A stretch of DNA of 64,000 nt from an uncultured Lachnospiraceae bacterium (lineage in GTDB: Bacteria > Bacillota_A > Clostridia > Lachnospirales > Lachnospiraceae), in contig CANOBT010000006.1 in assembly GCA_947564305.1 (NCBI GenBank), forward strand, positions 12,185 through 76,184. Direction: 5' to 3'. Shown piece after piece: positions 27,249 through 36,432 of this stretch. The notes under the pieces were generated by a model. The model was not told the origin of the DNA. It did no database searches and saw nothing but the letters and a program-made list of their open reading frames with translations. The position numbers and the translations under genes are program-made. Numbering within the stretch: the first letter of the stretch is position 1; every line of letters starts with the position of its first letter.

Positions 27249-30245
27249 GTGAAAAAAACCGTATGTGAACTATTTGCAGGTGTAGGCGGCTTTCGATGCG
27301 GGCTCAACAACATCAACACTTTGGAAGATATGAAGAAAGTTGAAAAGTGGGATACCGTATGGTTCAGCCAATGGGAACCTGCCGAAAAGAATACACAATA
27401 TGCTCATGACTGCTATGTATACCATTTTGGTACCTGTCTGGATAAAAATGGCATGGATACGACCAATTACAACATAGAAGATGTCGATAAAAAGACGCTC
27501 CCTGACTTCAATCTCCTTGTTGCCGGTTTTCCATGCCAAGATTATTCTGTGGCCTCCTCCCTTGCCACATCAAAAGGGTTGGAAGGCCAAAAAGGTATTT
27601 TATGGTGGTCCATCAGGGAAACAATTGAAGAAAAAAAACCGCCATTTGTATTATTAGAAAATGTAGACCGTCTGATAAAGTCACCCGCGAAACAGCGCGG
27701 ACGGGATTTTGGCATTATCCTTGCATGCTTTAGAGATGAAGGATATACGGTAGAGTGGCGTATTATTAATGCTGCTGAATACGGGTTTCAGCAGCGGAGA
27801 AGAAGGACTTTTATCTTTGCTTATAAAAACAGTACAAACTATCATAATGAACTCCAACAGAAAGCAGGCTACAGCAGGGATTCCAGTGTTGAAGATAAAA
27901 GAATAAGCATAGGGAATGTATTAATGAGAGATGGTTTTTTTGCTGAAACATTCCCGGTATATGAATCCGACACAAAAAAAATGCTGATTCAAGAACTTCC
28001 CAAAGAGCTGGGAGAACTTTCTAACTCCTTTCAATGCAATTTCCAAAATACCGGCATTATGAAAGACGGCATCATTTTCACCCTGAAGACAATGCCCAAA
28101 TGCGATATACCACCGGTAACGCTTGGCGATATTATGGAAACAAAAGATGTGGAAGAACAATATTTTATACCTTTAGAGAAGCTTTACTATACAGAACATG
28201 ATATAACGCATAGTGATGAGACACACGAAAGGTTACCAAAAGAAAGCCGCCAGACCTGGCAGTATCTCAAAGGAGCAAAAAAATTGCCCCGGAAGGCTGC
28301 TAATGGACATGAGTATATCTTTTCAGAGGGTGCGATTCCTATGATTGACAGGTATGACAAGCCCGCACGGACTATGCTGACCTCAGAAGGAAATTTCAGT
28401 CGTACTACACACATCGTAAAAGATAAAAAAACAGGCAGAATCCGATTACTGACCGCACAAGAAACAGAAAGAATCCAAGGTTTTCCGACCGATCACACAA
28501 AAAATTGTTTAGTCAATGGAAGAGTTGAAGAAATGCCGCTCAACAAACGAAGATTTATGATGGGCAATGCATTAGTTGTTAATCTGGTAAAACAGATGGA
28601 AGTGACTCTTTCAGAAATTTTTGAAAAAGAAGATAATGCAGGAAAAGTAATGCTGCTCCCTGCTAATAACCAATCAGATAAGACAGGGGCAAGAGCACAA
28701 TCTCATATTTATAAAAAATCAGATTTAATCCGCCGTTTGAATGCCTATTTAAATAAACCATTAGGAGAAATAGATAATAAAGGACTGTTTTCCAAAATCC
28801 GGAAATTCAAGTCTCAAAAAGGAATAGCAGGGGCAATTGTTGAACAATGTATTTTAGGATATTCCCCGGATAATAAACAAGAGGCAGATTTGATTATAAT
28901 TGATGGTCAAAAAGAAATCAGAACAGAGCTAAAGACGATTGGCATGACGATAAAGTCAGATCCATCAGAACATTTTACTGCAAAAGAACCCATGTCAATT
29001 ACAGCCGTTGGTATTTATGATATTGCAAATCAGCAGTTTTGGACATCGCATTTCTGGGAAAAGCTTGAACATATGCTGATTGTTTACTACTATTATAAAT
29101 CTGACCATACTGTTCCATCATATGAATATCGTCTGTTTCCATTAAAAGGATATGAATTTCATGAGTTTACAGACAGCGAAACAAATACCCTGAAACGAGA
29201 CTGGGAACATGTTCAGCAATTATGTACTGAGATAACTTCCAAATATCCTAATCCTGGAACAAAAGAATGGAAAACTGCTGTACAGCAAGAGTATATAAAT
29301 ATTCACGGCCGGTTAAGACGGCTGCTGAGTTACATAGATTTAGCTCCCAAGTTCCCGCCCAGGTTCCGTTTAAAGAAACCTATGGTCTCAGCTATTATAG
29401 CTAAGCATTTTGGATACCGTCTTGAACAGCTACCGGAAGAATATCTGGAAATATCCGATGTTGATAAAAAATGCCATGAACTCACAAACCTTTATTCTGG
29501 GCAAACGATAGAACAGCTCTCGAAACAGTTCCATGTCCCTCTCCTCTCAAAAAAGGGAACGCCTAATAAATCAATTGCGGAAAGTATAATTGTAGCAATG
29601 TTTGGAGGGACATCAAAAAAACTAAATCAGGTAGAATTGTTTGATAAGTTTGGCCTTCTTGCCAAAACAGTGATACTGTCATCCAACGGCGGACATACAG
29701 AAGATATGAAACTATTCCACATTGATTTCCATGAAGTTACGCGCACAGAAGTTATGGATGAAGATGGAACCGAGAGAGAATATATATTCGAAGACTCCGA
29801 ATTATATTCTTATTTTATAGACCACGAATTTTTGTGTATTGTTTTTGAAGAACCCGTCCCAGATTCTACAACCCATACAGACATACCGCTTTCCGTAAAT
29901 AAGTTTATTGGATTTAAACGTTTGATATTTAGCGACTCATTTATAAATGAAACCGTGAGAAAACTCTGGACAGATATACGATACAAGGTCATAGGGAACC
30001 ATCTTGTAGATATTATCCAAAAACGGAAAGATGGAACTACGATCATAAATAAAAACGGAGAGCCCAGTTCTTCGCCTAACTTTTTAAAGTCCAGTGAGAA
30101 CGATGTGTTTGTACGTGGATCCGGCAGAGACGCATCAATGAAATATAAAACAGAATGTGTTAACGGTATTCAGATGCTTCCGCAGTATGTGTGGCTCAAG
30201 GGGTCATCAATCGTTGATGAATTAGATACTGTTCCTATGCTTTAA
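27249..30245 (+). CDS. DNA cytosine-5 methyltransferase fused to a Sau3AI-like endonuclease
   Basis: A 998-residue fusion. Residues 1-450 form a C5-cytosine methyltransferase: ELFAGVGGF (motif I), GFPCQDYS with catalytic Cys near 96 (IV), ENV at 137-139 (VI), QQRRRRTF (VIII), RLLTAQETERIQGFP (IX) and MMGNALVVNLV (X). From about 485 a second Sau3AI-like nuclease begins: AGAIVEQC (about 530), then D552, E560, K562 in IDGQKEIRTELKTIG, TSHFWEK and VYYYYK as in the free-standing enzyme, and a second MutH-like half from about 755 (TIEQLSKQFHV) ending in LPQYVWLKGSSIVDEL. The D-to-E spacing is one residue longer than in MutH. GTG was chosen as start because GGGGTG lies 7 bases upstream. One protein could modify and cleave the same sequence. 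Confidence 0.85.
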   Translation: MKKTVCELFAGVGGFRCGLNNINTLEDMKKVEKWDTVWFSQWEPAEKNTQYAHDCYVYHFGTCLDKNGMDTTNYNIEDVDKKTLPDFNLLVAGFPCQDYSVASSLATSKGLEGQKGILWWSIRETIEEKKPPFVLLENVDRLIKSPAKQRGRDFGIILACFRDEGYTVEWRIINAAEYGFQQRRRRTFIFAYKNSTNYHNELQQKAGYSRDSSVEDKRISIGNVLMRDGFFAETFPVYESDTKKMLIQELPKELGELSNSFQCNFQNTGIMKDGIIFTLKTMPKCDIPPVTLGDIMETKDVEEQYFIPLEKLYYTEHDITHSDETHERLPKESRQTWQYLKGAKKLPRKAANGHEYIFSEGAIPMIDRYDKPARTMLTSEGNFSRTTHIVKDKKTGRIRLLTAQETERIQGFPTDHTKNCLVNGRVEEMPLNKRRFMMGNALVVNLVKQMEVTLSEIFEKEDNAGKVMLLPANNQSDKTGARAQSHIYKKSDLIRRLNAYLNKPLGEIDNKGLFSKIRKFKSQKGIAGAIVEQCILGYSPDNKQEADLIIIDGQKEIRTELKTIGMTIKSDPSEHFTAKEPMSITAVGIYDIANQQFWTSHFWEKLEHMLIVYYYYKSDHTVPSYEYRLFPLKGYEFHEFTDSETNTLKRDWEHVQQLCTEITSKYPNPGTKEWKTAVQQEYINIHGRLRRLLSYIDLAPKFPPRFRLKKPMVSAIIAKHFGYRLEQLPEEYLEISDVDKKCHELTNLYSGQTIEQLSKQFHVPLLSKKGTPNKSIAESIIVAMFGGTSKKLNQVELFDKFGLLAKTVILSSNGGHTEDMKLFHIDFHEVTRTEVMDEDGTEREYIFEDSELYSYFIDHEFLCIVFEEPVPDSTTHTDIPLSVNKFIGFKRLIFSDSFINETVRKLWTDIRYKVIGNHLVDIIQKRKDGTTIINKNGEPSSSPNFLKSSENDVFVRGSGRDASMKYKTECVNGIQMLPQYVWLKGSSIVDELDTVPML

Positions 30246-30254
30246 ATATTAGAA

Positions 30255-30295
30255 AGGATTACTATGTTATGATTCTCCAGTCACATAGTAATCCT
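30255..30295 (+). terminator. Terminator of the restriction operon
   Basis: AGGATTACTATGT pairs perfectly with ACATAGTAATCCT over 13 bases, followed by AACTTTT. It starts 10 bases after the fusion gene stop. Confidence 0.8.
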
Positions 30296-30394
30296 AACTT
30301 TTAATACTCATACTAATCTGCTGTTGCATAGGCGAAAATACAATTACAATCCACAGACAGCAACACGCTAGCCGTAACAGCAAGCATTATATTC

Positions 30395-31483
30395 TCACGC
30401 CTTCTTCTCAATATACCCTTTCGCCGTCAGAGCCTCCGCACAAAGCACCGCGCCGCCTGCTGCTCCCCGGACAGTATTATGGGACAATCCCACAAATTTA
30501 TAATCAAAGAGTGTGTCCTCTCTCAAGCGTCCGATAGACACTCCCATACCGCCCTCATAATCTACATCCAGCTTCACCTGCGGCCGGTTGTCTTCCTCCA
30601 GATATTGAATGAACTGCTTGGGCGCGCTCGGCAGCCCTGCCTCCTGAGGATATCCTTTATAATTCACCAATTTTTCAATCAACTGCTCCTTGGTTGGCTT
30701 CTTCTCAAAATTCACGAACACTGCCGCGGTATGTCCGTTCAAAACCGGAACACGGATGCACTGACAAGTAATCTTTGGCAATTCTGCCTTCACAATCTGC
30801 CCGTTTTCCACCTTTCCGAGAATACGCAAAGGCTCCTGCTCGCTCTTCTCCTCCTCCCCGCCGATATAAGGGATGACATTCTCCACCATCTCCGGCCAGT
30901 CCTTGAACGTCTTTCCTGCACCGGAAATCGCCTGGTATGTTGTTGCTACCACTTCCTTCGGTCCGAATTCCTCCCATGCAGCCAAGCAAGGCGCATAACT
31001 CTGAATCGAGCAATTAGGCTTGACCGCAATGAATCCGCGTTCTGTTCCAAGACGCTTTCTCTGGTCTGCAATCACATCAAAATGCTCCACATTAATCTCC
31101 GGCACGACCATCGGCACATCCGGCGTCCAACGGTGCGCACTGTTGTTCGATACCACCGGTGTCTCTGTCTTGGCATATGCCTCCTCGATTGCCCGGATCT
31201 CATCCTTTGACATATCCACCGCACTGAAAACAAAATCCACGGTTTCCGCCACTTTCTCTACTTCGTTGACATTCAAAACTACCAGTTTTTTTACATTCTC
31301 CGGCATGGGAGTGTCCATCTTCCATCTGCCTCCCACAGCCTCCTCGTAAGTCTTCCCTGCGGAACGGGGGCTTGCTGCCACCGTAACCACCTCAAACCAC
31401 GGATGGTTCTCCAACAGAGCAATAAATCTCTGGCCTACCATCCCTGTTGCACCTAAGATTCCTACCTTTAATTTCTTCTCCAT
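30395..31483 (-). CDS. asd: Aspartate-semialdehyde dehydrogenase (archaeal/fungal type)
   Basis: The 362-residue NADP enzyme reduces aspartyl phosphate on the way to lysine, threonine and methionine. It has the N-terminal ILGATGMVGQRF nucleotide loop, the active-site Cys in VKPNCSIQSYAP (about 158) and QAISGAGKTF. Sequence style and length match the archaeal/yeast class found in many Lachnospiraceae. I set the start at MEKKLKVG because AAGGAGA lies about 8 bases upstream. It follows argH after 28 bases. Confidence 0.95.
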   Translation of the reverse strand: MEKKLKVGILGATGMVGQRFIALLENHPWFEVVTVAASPRSAGKTYEEAVGGRWKMDTPMPENVKKLVVLNVNEVEKVAETVDFVFSAVDMSKDEIRAIEEAYAKTETPVVSNNSAHRWTPDVPMVVPEINVEHFDVIADQRKRLGTERGFIAVKPNCSIQSYAPCLAAWEEFGPKEVVATTYQAISGAGKTFKDWPEMVENVIPYIGGEEEKSEQEPLRILGKVENGQIVKAELPKITCQCIRVPVLNGHTAAVFVNFEKKPTKEQLIEKLVNYKGYPQEAGLPSAPKQFIQYLEEDNRPQVKLDVDYEGGMGVSIGRLREDTLFDYKFVGLSHNTVRGAAGGAVLCAEALTAKGYIEKKA

Positions 31484-31511
31484 AGTCCCTTCTCCTTCGT
31501 CTGCCACACAA

Positions 31512-32891
31512 TCACTCCGCTACAAGATACGCCTCTTCCATTGCAATCACTTTCTCCATCGCCGCCTTGCCCGGTGCACCGATCACATCGCGCATCTCCA
31601 CACAGGTTTTCATGCTCACTGCCTCATAGATATCTTCTTTAAACACCGGTGAAATTGCCCGGTACTCTTCCATCGTCAGATCATCCAATGCCTTGTTTTT
31701 CTCGATACAGTACAGAACCAACTGCCCCACAATCCCGTGCGCATCCCGAAACGGCACGCCATGATTCACCAGATAATCCGCAGCGTCTGTCGCGTTGGTA
31801 AATCCATGCTTTGCGCTGTCCGCCATTTTTTCTTTGCGGAATTTCATGGTTTCCAGCATCCCGGTAAATAATGCAAGGCATCCCTTTGTGGTATCCATTG
31901 CATCGAAAACCAATTCTTTATCTTCCTGCATATCCTTATTATATGCCAGCGGAATCCCTTTCATGGTAGTCAAAAGAGACATCAGCGCCCCGTATACCCG
32001 TCCGGTTTTCCCACGGACCAGCTCCGCGATATCCGGATTCTTTTTCTGGGGCATGATACTGCTTCCGGTACTGTAGGCATCGTCCAACTCCACAAACTGG
32101 TATTCATTAGAATTCCAGATGATAACTTCCTCTGAAAAACGGCTCAGATGCATCATCACCGTAGACATTGCAGAAAGCAGTTCAATAAGATAATCTCTGT
32201 CCGCCACCGAATCCATGCTGTTCAGCGTAGGCCCGTCAAACTTCAAAAGCTTAGCCGTATACTCCCGATCCAACGGATAGGTGGTTCCCGCCAGGGCCCC
32301 GGCCCCCAAAGGGCAGGTATTCATTCTGCGGTAAATGTCCTTCATCCGGGAACGGTCCCGCTTAAACATCTCGAAATATGCCCCCAGATGATGTGCCAGA
32401 GTCACCGGCTGTGCCTTCTGCAAATGCGTAAATCCAGGCATATAGGTCTCCGTATGCTCCTTCATCAATTTTAAAAGAGCCTCTAACAGACTTTTCAGCA
32501 GTCCGTCCAATTCCAAAATCTCGTCTCTTGTATATAATTTCATATCCAAAGCTACCTGATCATTGCGGCTGCGCCCGGTATGAAGTTTCTTCCCTACATC
32601 CCCAATCCGCTCGATCAGATTGGCCTCCACAAAACTGTGAATATCTTCATATTCTTCTGTAATCAAAAGCATTCCGCTCTCTACGTCCTCCTGAATTCCC
32701 TTCAGTCCATTGATGATCTTCTCTTTTTCTTCTCCGGTCAGGATGCCCTGCTTTGCCAGCATCGTTACGTGGGCGATGCTGCCCCGAATATCCTGTGCAT
32801 AAAACCTCTTGTCAAATGAGATGGATGCATTGAAATCATATACCAGCTTGTCCGTCTCCTTCGTAAAACGACCGCCCCATAACTGTGCCAT
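31512..32891 (-). CDS. argH: Argininosuccinate lyase
   Basis: The 459-residue fumarase-superfamily enzyme makes arginine and fumarate from argininosuccinate. The signature [12 protein letters not shown] (about 278-290), [12 protein letters not shown] and [16 protein letters not shown] are present. Length is typical. argG is not adjacent; the gene is paired with asd. Confidence 0.97.
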   Translation of the reverse strand: MAQLWGGRFTKETDKLVYDFNASISFDKRFYAQDIRGSIAHVTMLAKQGILTGEEKEKIINGLKGIQEDVESGMLLITEEYEDIHSFVEANLIERIGDVGKKLHTGRSRNDQVALDMKLYTRDEILELDGLLKSLLEALLKLMKEHTETYMPGFTHLQKAQPVTLAHHLGAYFEMFKRDRSRMKDIYRRMNTCPLGAGALAGTTYPLDREYTAKLLKFDGPTLNSMDSVADRDYLIELLSAMSTVMMHLSRFSEEVIIWNSNEYQFVELDDAYSTGSSIMPQKKNPDIAELVRGKTGRVYGALMSLLTTMKGIPLAYNKDMQEDKELVFDAMDTTKGCLALFTGMLETMKFRKEKMADSAKHGFTNATDAADYLVNHGVPFRDAHGIVGQLVLYCIEKNKALDDLTMEEYRAISPVFKEDIYEAVSMKTCVEMRDVIGAPGKAAMEKVIAMEEAYLVAE

Positions 32892-32950
32892 TTTTGTTTC
32901 CTCTCTTCTTTCTCTTTTCTAAGAAACAACTTTTCTTCATACAAAAGCAG

Positions 32951-32995
32951 GAAAAAACAGCCTTTCACAAGCAAACTTGTCTGGTCTGTTTTTTC
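32951..32995 (-). terminator. Terminator or attenuator between queH and argH
   Basis: GAAAAAACAG pairs with CTGTTTTTTC, with an inner ACAAG...CTTGT stem. On the minus strand a TTTTTT run lies in the descending arm. It sits 80 bases after queH and 60 bases before argH. Confidence 0.65.
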
Positions 32996-33074
32996 ATAAT
33001 TGCTGCTGTTTTAAATAGTTATAAATATCGTATCACAAGAAAAGTCCCCTGTCCATAAGCAACTTCTCACAGTT

Positions 33075-33707
33075 TCACCCTTCCTTTCTGCGATTTTCCA
33101 GTGAAAACTGACAACCACAGTAGTCCTGACGATACAATCCATATTCCTCTGACAGCTCCACAGAACGCTTATATCCATTTTTCTTTTTAAAATCAGATAC
33201 CAGATAAGGCACCCCCATTTCCTTCCCCAGAGCTATGCCGATTTCATTCAGCTTCTGCGCATTTTTCAAAGGACTGATACTAAGAGTCGTGGTAAAATAA
33301 TCAAAACCACCCTCTTTGGCCTTACAAGCCGCCTCCTTTAACCGAAGGGCATAACAACGGAAACACCGTTCACCGCCCTCCTTTGTCTGCTCCAGTCCTG
33401 CTGCCATCTGGTAAAACTTCTCTTTGTCATAATCGCCTTCCATAAAGGAAATGGGATAGGACGTTTTTAACTGATGGATCAACATCCGCTGCTCTTCTAC
33501 ACGCTTATAGTACTCATTCTCCGGGTAAATATTGGGATTGTAATAGAACACCGTAATCTCAAAATATTCTGACAGATATTCCAGAACATAACTGCTGCAG
33601 GGTGCACAGCAGCTATGCAGCAAAAGCCTGGGCACACGTTCTTCTCCTGCCAGTCTTTCCAACACTTGATCCAATTCTTTTTGATAATTTATTTTCTGTG
33701 TCTGCAT
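33075..33707 (-). CDS. queH: Epoxyqueuosine reductase QueH
   Basis: The 210-residue DUF208 protein performs the last step of queuosine tRNA modification. Its iron-sulfur/metal cysteines are visible in HSCCAPCSSYVL (about 32-42), CFRCYALRL and DYCGCQFS. It replaces the cobalamin-dependent QueG in many anaerobes. It stands alone between argH and the sugar regulator. Confidence 0.95.
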   Translation of the reverse strand: MQTQKINYQKELDQVLERLAGEERVPRLLLHSCCAPCSSYVLEYLSEYFEITVFYYNPNIYPENEYYKRVEEQRMLIHQLKTSYPISFMEGDYDKEKFYQMAAGLEQTKEGGERCFRCYALRLKEAACKAKEGGFDYFTTTLSISPLKNAQKLNEIGIALGKEMGVPYLVSDFKKKNGYKRSVELSEEYGLYRQDYCGCQFSLENRRKEG

Positions 33708-33785
33708 CCTGTTGTCCTCACACTCCCTCTACATCTAATATCCACAACATATGAAATCCCATTCCCCGTCAAAAATAACATTCAT

Positions 33786-34922
33786 CTATGGATTCGCTGA
33801 TTCCGAAACCCCGTATGTCTGATTTAGATGCTGTCGATTTAAGATTGCCACAGAAACCCTGGTAATGATTTCCGGCTCCAATTCCGTTGACTGCGGCACT
33901 TTCTTTCCGTTAATCATATCCAGCATCTGCAAGGCCGCAATTTTTGCCAGCTCCCGCACCGGATTTTCCGCCGAGGTGAGCGGCACTTCACAAAAGCCTG
34001 CAATATCCGAATTATCAATACTGATCACCGATAAATCATCGGGAACTTTTATCCCTTTCTTTTTGCAGACAGATAAGAACTTACTTGCCACATCATCATT
34101 ATAACACACACATGCCGTGCAGCCTTCCATCCTGTCAACAATCCAATTTTCGCACCGCTTAAAATCAGACAGCATTTCCGTATCTATCCACACGACCCGT
34201 TTGTCGCGAATCCTGACATTCGCTTCCATCAGCGCTTCCAGGTATCCCGCATAACGCTCATGGCCCTGGCCGTCGTCACCTTTAAAAATTGCTGCAATAT
34301 CGCGGTGTCCGCATTGCAATAGATAATTGGTCACCAGCTTTCCGGTCATTTTATCATTCAAACTGACATGAGGTGCATCCAACTGAGGATAAAAGCTGTT
34401 AATGAAAAGCACCGGAATCCCCCGTTCCATGACTTTTTTGTATAAATCTAAATTAGGATTTGGCAGCCCGCTTTTCGTCGTCTCAGCAATGACTCCATCC
34501 ACTGTATTTTTATTTAAAATATTGTTCAAAATAAAACGTTCTTTTTCCACAGAATTATTGGTAACTGAAATCTGAAGACTGTATTCAGCATTTGAAAACT
34601 GTGCCTCCAGCTCCCTTAAAATAGAAGAAAAAATATATTCCTGTATGAAAGTAGTCATCACCGCAATCTGCATGGTCTTTTCTTTTTTCAAAGCCACCTG
34701 GTCCGCACTGCTGATATACGTTCCGCTCCCGCGGTATCTTTGTACGATTCCCTCCTCTTCTAGAACTGCAATCGCATGCCGCACGGTCTGTCTGCTGACC
34801 TGAAACCTTTGGCACAGCTTATTCTCCGATTCTACTTTATCTCCCGGTCTTAATTCACCACGTTCCAGACAATCTCTAATCCAGAAACAGATTTCCTTAT
34901 ATTTTGCAACCGATTCTTCCAA
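33786..34922 (-). CDS. GntR/LacI-type sugar repressor (AraR-like)
   Basis: The 378-residue regulator has a GntR winged helix-turn-helix (about 10-75, LRPGDKVESENKLCQRFQVSRQTV and QRYRGSGTYIS) joined to a LacI-type periplasmic-binding-protein-like effector domain (about 85-360). This is the AraR architecture; AraR of B. subtilis responds to arabinose. The start codon is TTG with GGAGG 6 bases upstream. Its location beyond the end of the chvE-mmsA-mmsB operon and operator-like palindromes at the operon promoter suggest it controls that operon. The exact sugar is not determinable. Confidence 0.9.
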   Translation of the reverse strand: MEESVAKYKEICFWIRDCLERGELRPGDKVESENKLCQRFQVSRQTVRHAIAVLEEEGIVQRYRGSGTYISSADQVALKKEKTMQIAVMTTFIQEYIFSSILRELEAQFSNAEYSLQISVTNNSVEKERFILNNILNKNTVDGVIAETTKSGLPNPNLDLYKKVMERGIPVLFINSFYPQLDAPHVSLNDKMTGKLVTNYLLQCGHRDIAAIFKGDDGQGHERYAGYLEALMEANVRIRDKRVVWIDTEMLSDFKRCENWIVDRMEGCTACVCYNDDVASKFLSVCKKKGIKVPDDLSVISIDNSDIAGFCEVPLTSAENPVRELAKIAALQMLDMINGKKVPQSTELEPEIITRVSVAILNRQHLNQTYGVSESANP

Positions 34923-34953
34923 TGTCCACCTCCATCATCTTGATAGCCTATTT

Positions 34954-34959
34954 ATTATA
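34954..34959 (-). promoter_or_regulatory. -10 element of the sugar regulator gene
   Basis: A consensus TATAAT on the minus strand lies about 32 bases before the TTG start. The -35 is weak, and GTTGTAT half-sites flank it. Confidence 0.5.
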
Positions 34960-35131
34960 GATACCATTTCTGATACAACTTCTCTCTAATATACAATACA
35001 ACTTATCCTTTTACAATCCGTAAAATGTACTAAAAAGTAAATACAAGCTTTGTGCACATATACTTATCCCAACACAGCAATTCTGCCGTCCATTACCTTT
35101 GATATATAAACATGCGCCGCCGGGCGCACAC

Positions 35132-35183
35132 AAAAAAAGCTGTCCACTGGCTTCCCATAGGAAACGGCAGCGGACAGCTTTTT
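35132..35183 (-). terminator. Terminator of the monosaccharide importer operon
   Basis: AAAGCTGTCC pairs with GGACAGCTTT around a GC-rich stem (CTG/CAG); on the minus strand it is followed by TTTTTTT. It lies 80 bases after the permease gene. Confidence 0.88.
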
Positions 35184-35262
35184 ACCTGTTATTAGCAAAC
35201 AACTTTCTTCAGTCTGTTTTCAGCAAACAGTCTTTTTCAATCATTTTCAGTAAGCAATCTCG

Positions 35263-36432
35263 TTAATTTTTCTTCTTGCTTGATAATACATCAAATGTGA
35301 CTGCTCCAAGAAGTACCAGACCTTTTACTACCTTTTGAAGGTCTGTAGACAATCCGATCAGGAACATTCCGTTATTCAGAATCCCCATTACAAACGCGCC
35401 GATAACTGCTCCTACTACAGTACCCACACCACCGGATGCCGCAGCACCGCCGATATAGCAGGCAGCGATTGCATCCAGCTCAAATCCGTCTCCGGCCTTT
35501 GGTGTTGCAGATGCATTTCTGGCTGACAGTACAATTCCTGCGATGGCTGCAAGAAATCCCATATTAGTATATACCCAGAAATACACTTTTTTCGTATCTA
35601 TTCCTGAAAGCCTTGCTGCCTTTTCGTTGCCGCCAAGTGCATAAACCTGTCGTCCTGCAACCGTCTTGCTTGTAATAAAATGGTAGATTCCCACAATAAC
35701 GCCCATCAAAATCAAGATAATCGGAATCCCATTGTATGCCGCAATCTTATAGAAGAAGAACCAGAGGATTGCAAGTGTTGCCGCTAATTTTATGCCTGTC
35801 TGCCATGTAGGAACCATTGCAAATCCATACTTTTGCTGTGTCTTAATATTCTTTAACTCTGCTCCGATTACCAGAACTGTAGCGATGACCGCTACGAGTA
35901 TGGTAATGATATCCAGAGTCCCACCGCCGAATTCAATCTTACTTGTCATGAAAAAGCCTGCGCCGACCTTCACATAAGCATTTGGAAGAGGTCCTACTGT
36001 TTTAGATTCCAGCAATGTATAGGTCAGTCCACGTCCAATCAGCATACCAGCCAGAGTCACTACAAAAGGCGGGATATTCAGATATGCAATAAAGAATCCG
36101 TTAAATGCTCCAAATGCAATACCGACTAATATGGTAATCAAAAATGCAAGAGGAATATTCATATTATTTTCCACAATAAGTTTTGCTGCAACTGCGCCGC
36201 ACAGTGCCACATAAGAGCCGACGCCAAGGTCTACGTTACCGGTCAGCACACAAAGCAGCATTCCGGTTGCAAGGATAATAACATAGCTGTTCTGCATGAT
36301 CAGGTTATTCATATTCATTGGTGTTGCATTGGTGCCCCCTGTCATTACATAAAAAATCATAAAGATGGCAAGCATCGCAAAGACCATACCATATTGCTTC
36401 AAACTTAAATTTACAGTTTTCTTCTTTTCCAT
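35263..36432 (-). CDS. mmsB: Multiple-monosaccharide ABC transporter permease
   Basis: The 389-residue membrane protein has about ten hydrophobic segments and matches the XylH/MglC permease family (BPD_transp_2): LLCVLTGNVDLGVGSYVALCG, GFFIAYLNIPPFVVTLAGM, VYALGGNEKAARLSGI. It forms the channel for import of monosaccharides such as xylose, arabinose or galactose. Its ATG overlaps the ATPase stop (TAATG). Confidence 0.92.
   Translation of the reverse strand: MEKKKTVNLSLKQYGMVFAMLAIFMIFYVMTGGTNATPMNMNNLIMQNSYVIILATGMLLCVLTGNVDLGVGSYVALCGAVAAKLIVENNMNIPLAFLITILVGIAFGAFNGFFIAYLNIPPFVVTLAGMLIGRGLTYTLLESKTVGPLPNAYVKVGAGFFMTSKIEFGGGTLDIITILVAVIATVLVIGAELKNIKTQQKYGFAMVPTWQTGIKLAATLAILWFFFYKIAAYNGIPIILILMGVIVGIYHFITSKTVAGRQVYALGGNEKAARLSGIDTKKVYFWVYTNMGFLAAIAGIVLSARNASATPKAGDGFELDAIAACYIGGAAASGGVGTVVGAVIGAFVMGILNNGMFLIGLSTDLQKVVKGLVLLGAVTFDVLSSKKKN

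Larger units (their letters stand above)
34923..35262. other. 340-base region between regulator and importer operon
   Basis: It holds the terminator of the importer operon (35132-35183) and the promoter region of the regulator. On the minus strand TATAAT lies at 34954-34959, and AT-rich half-sites resembling the operators (GTTGTATTGTATA, AGTTGTAT) lie just upstream, hinting at autoregulation. No gene is visible. Confidence 0.6.
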
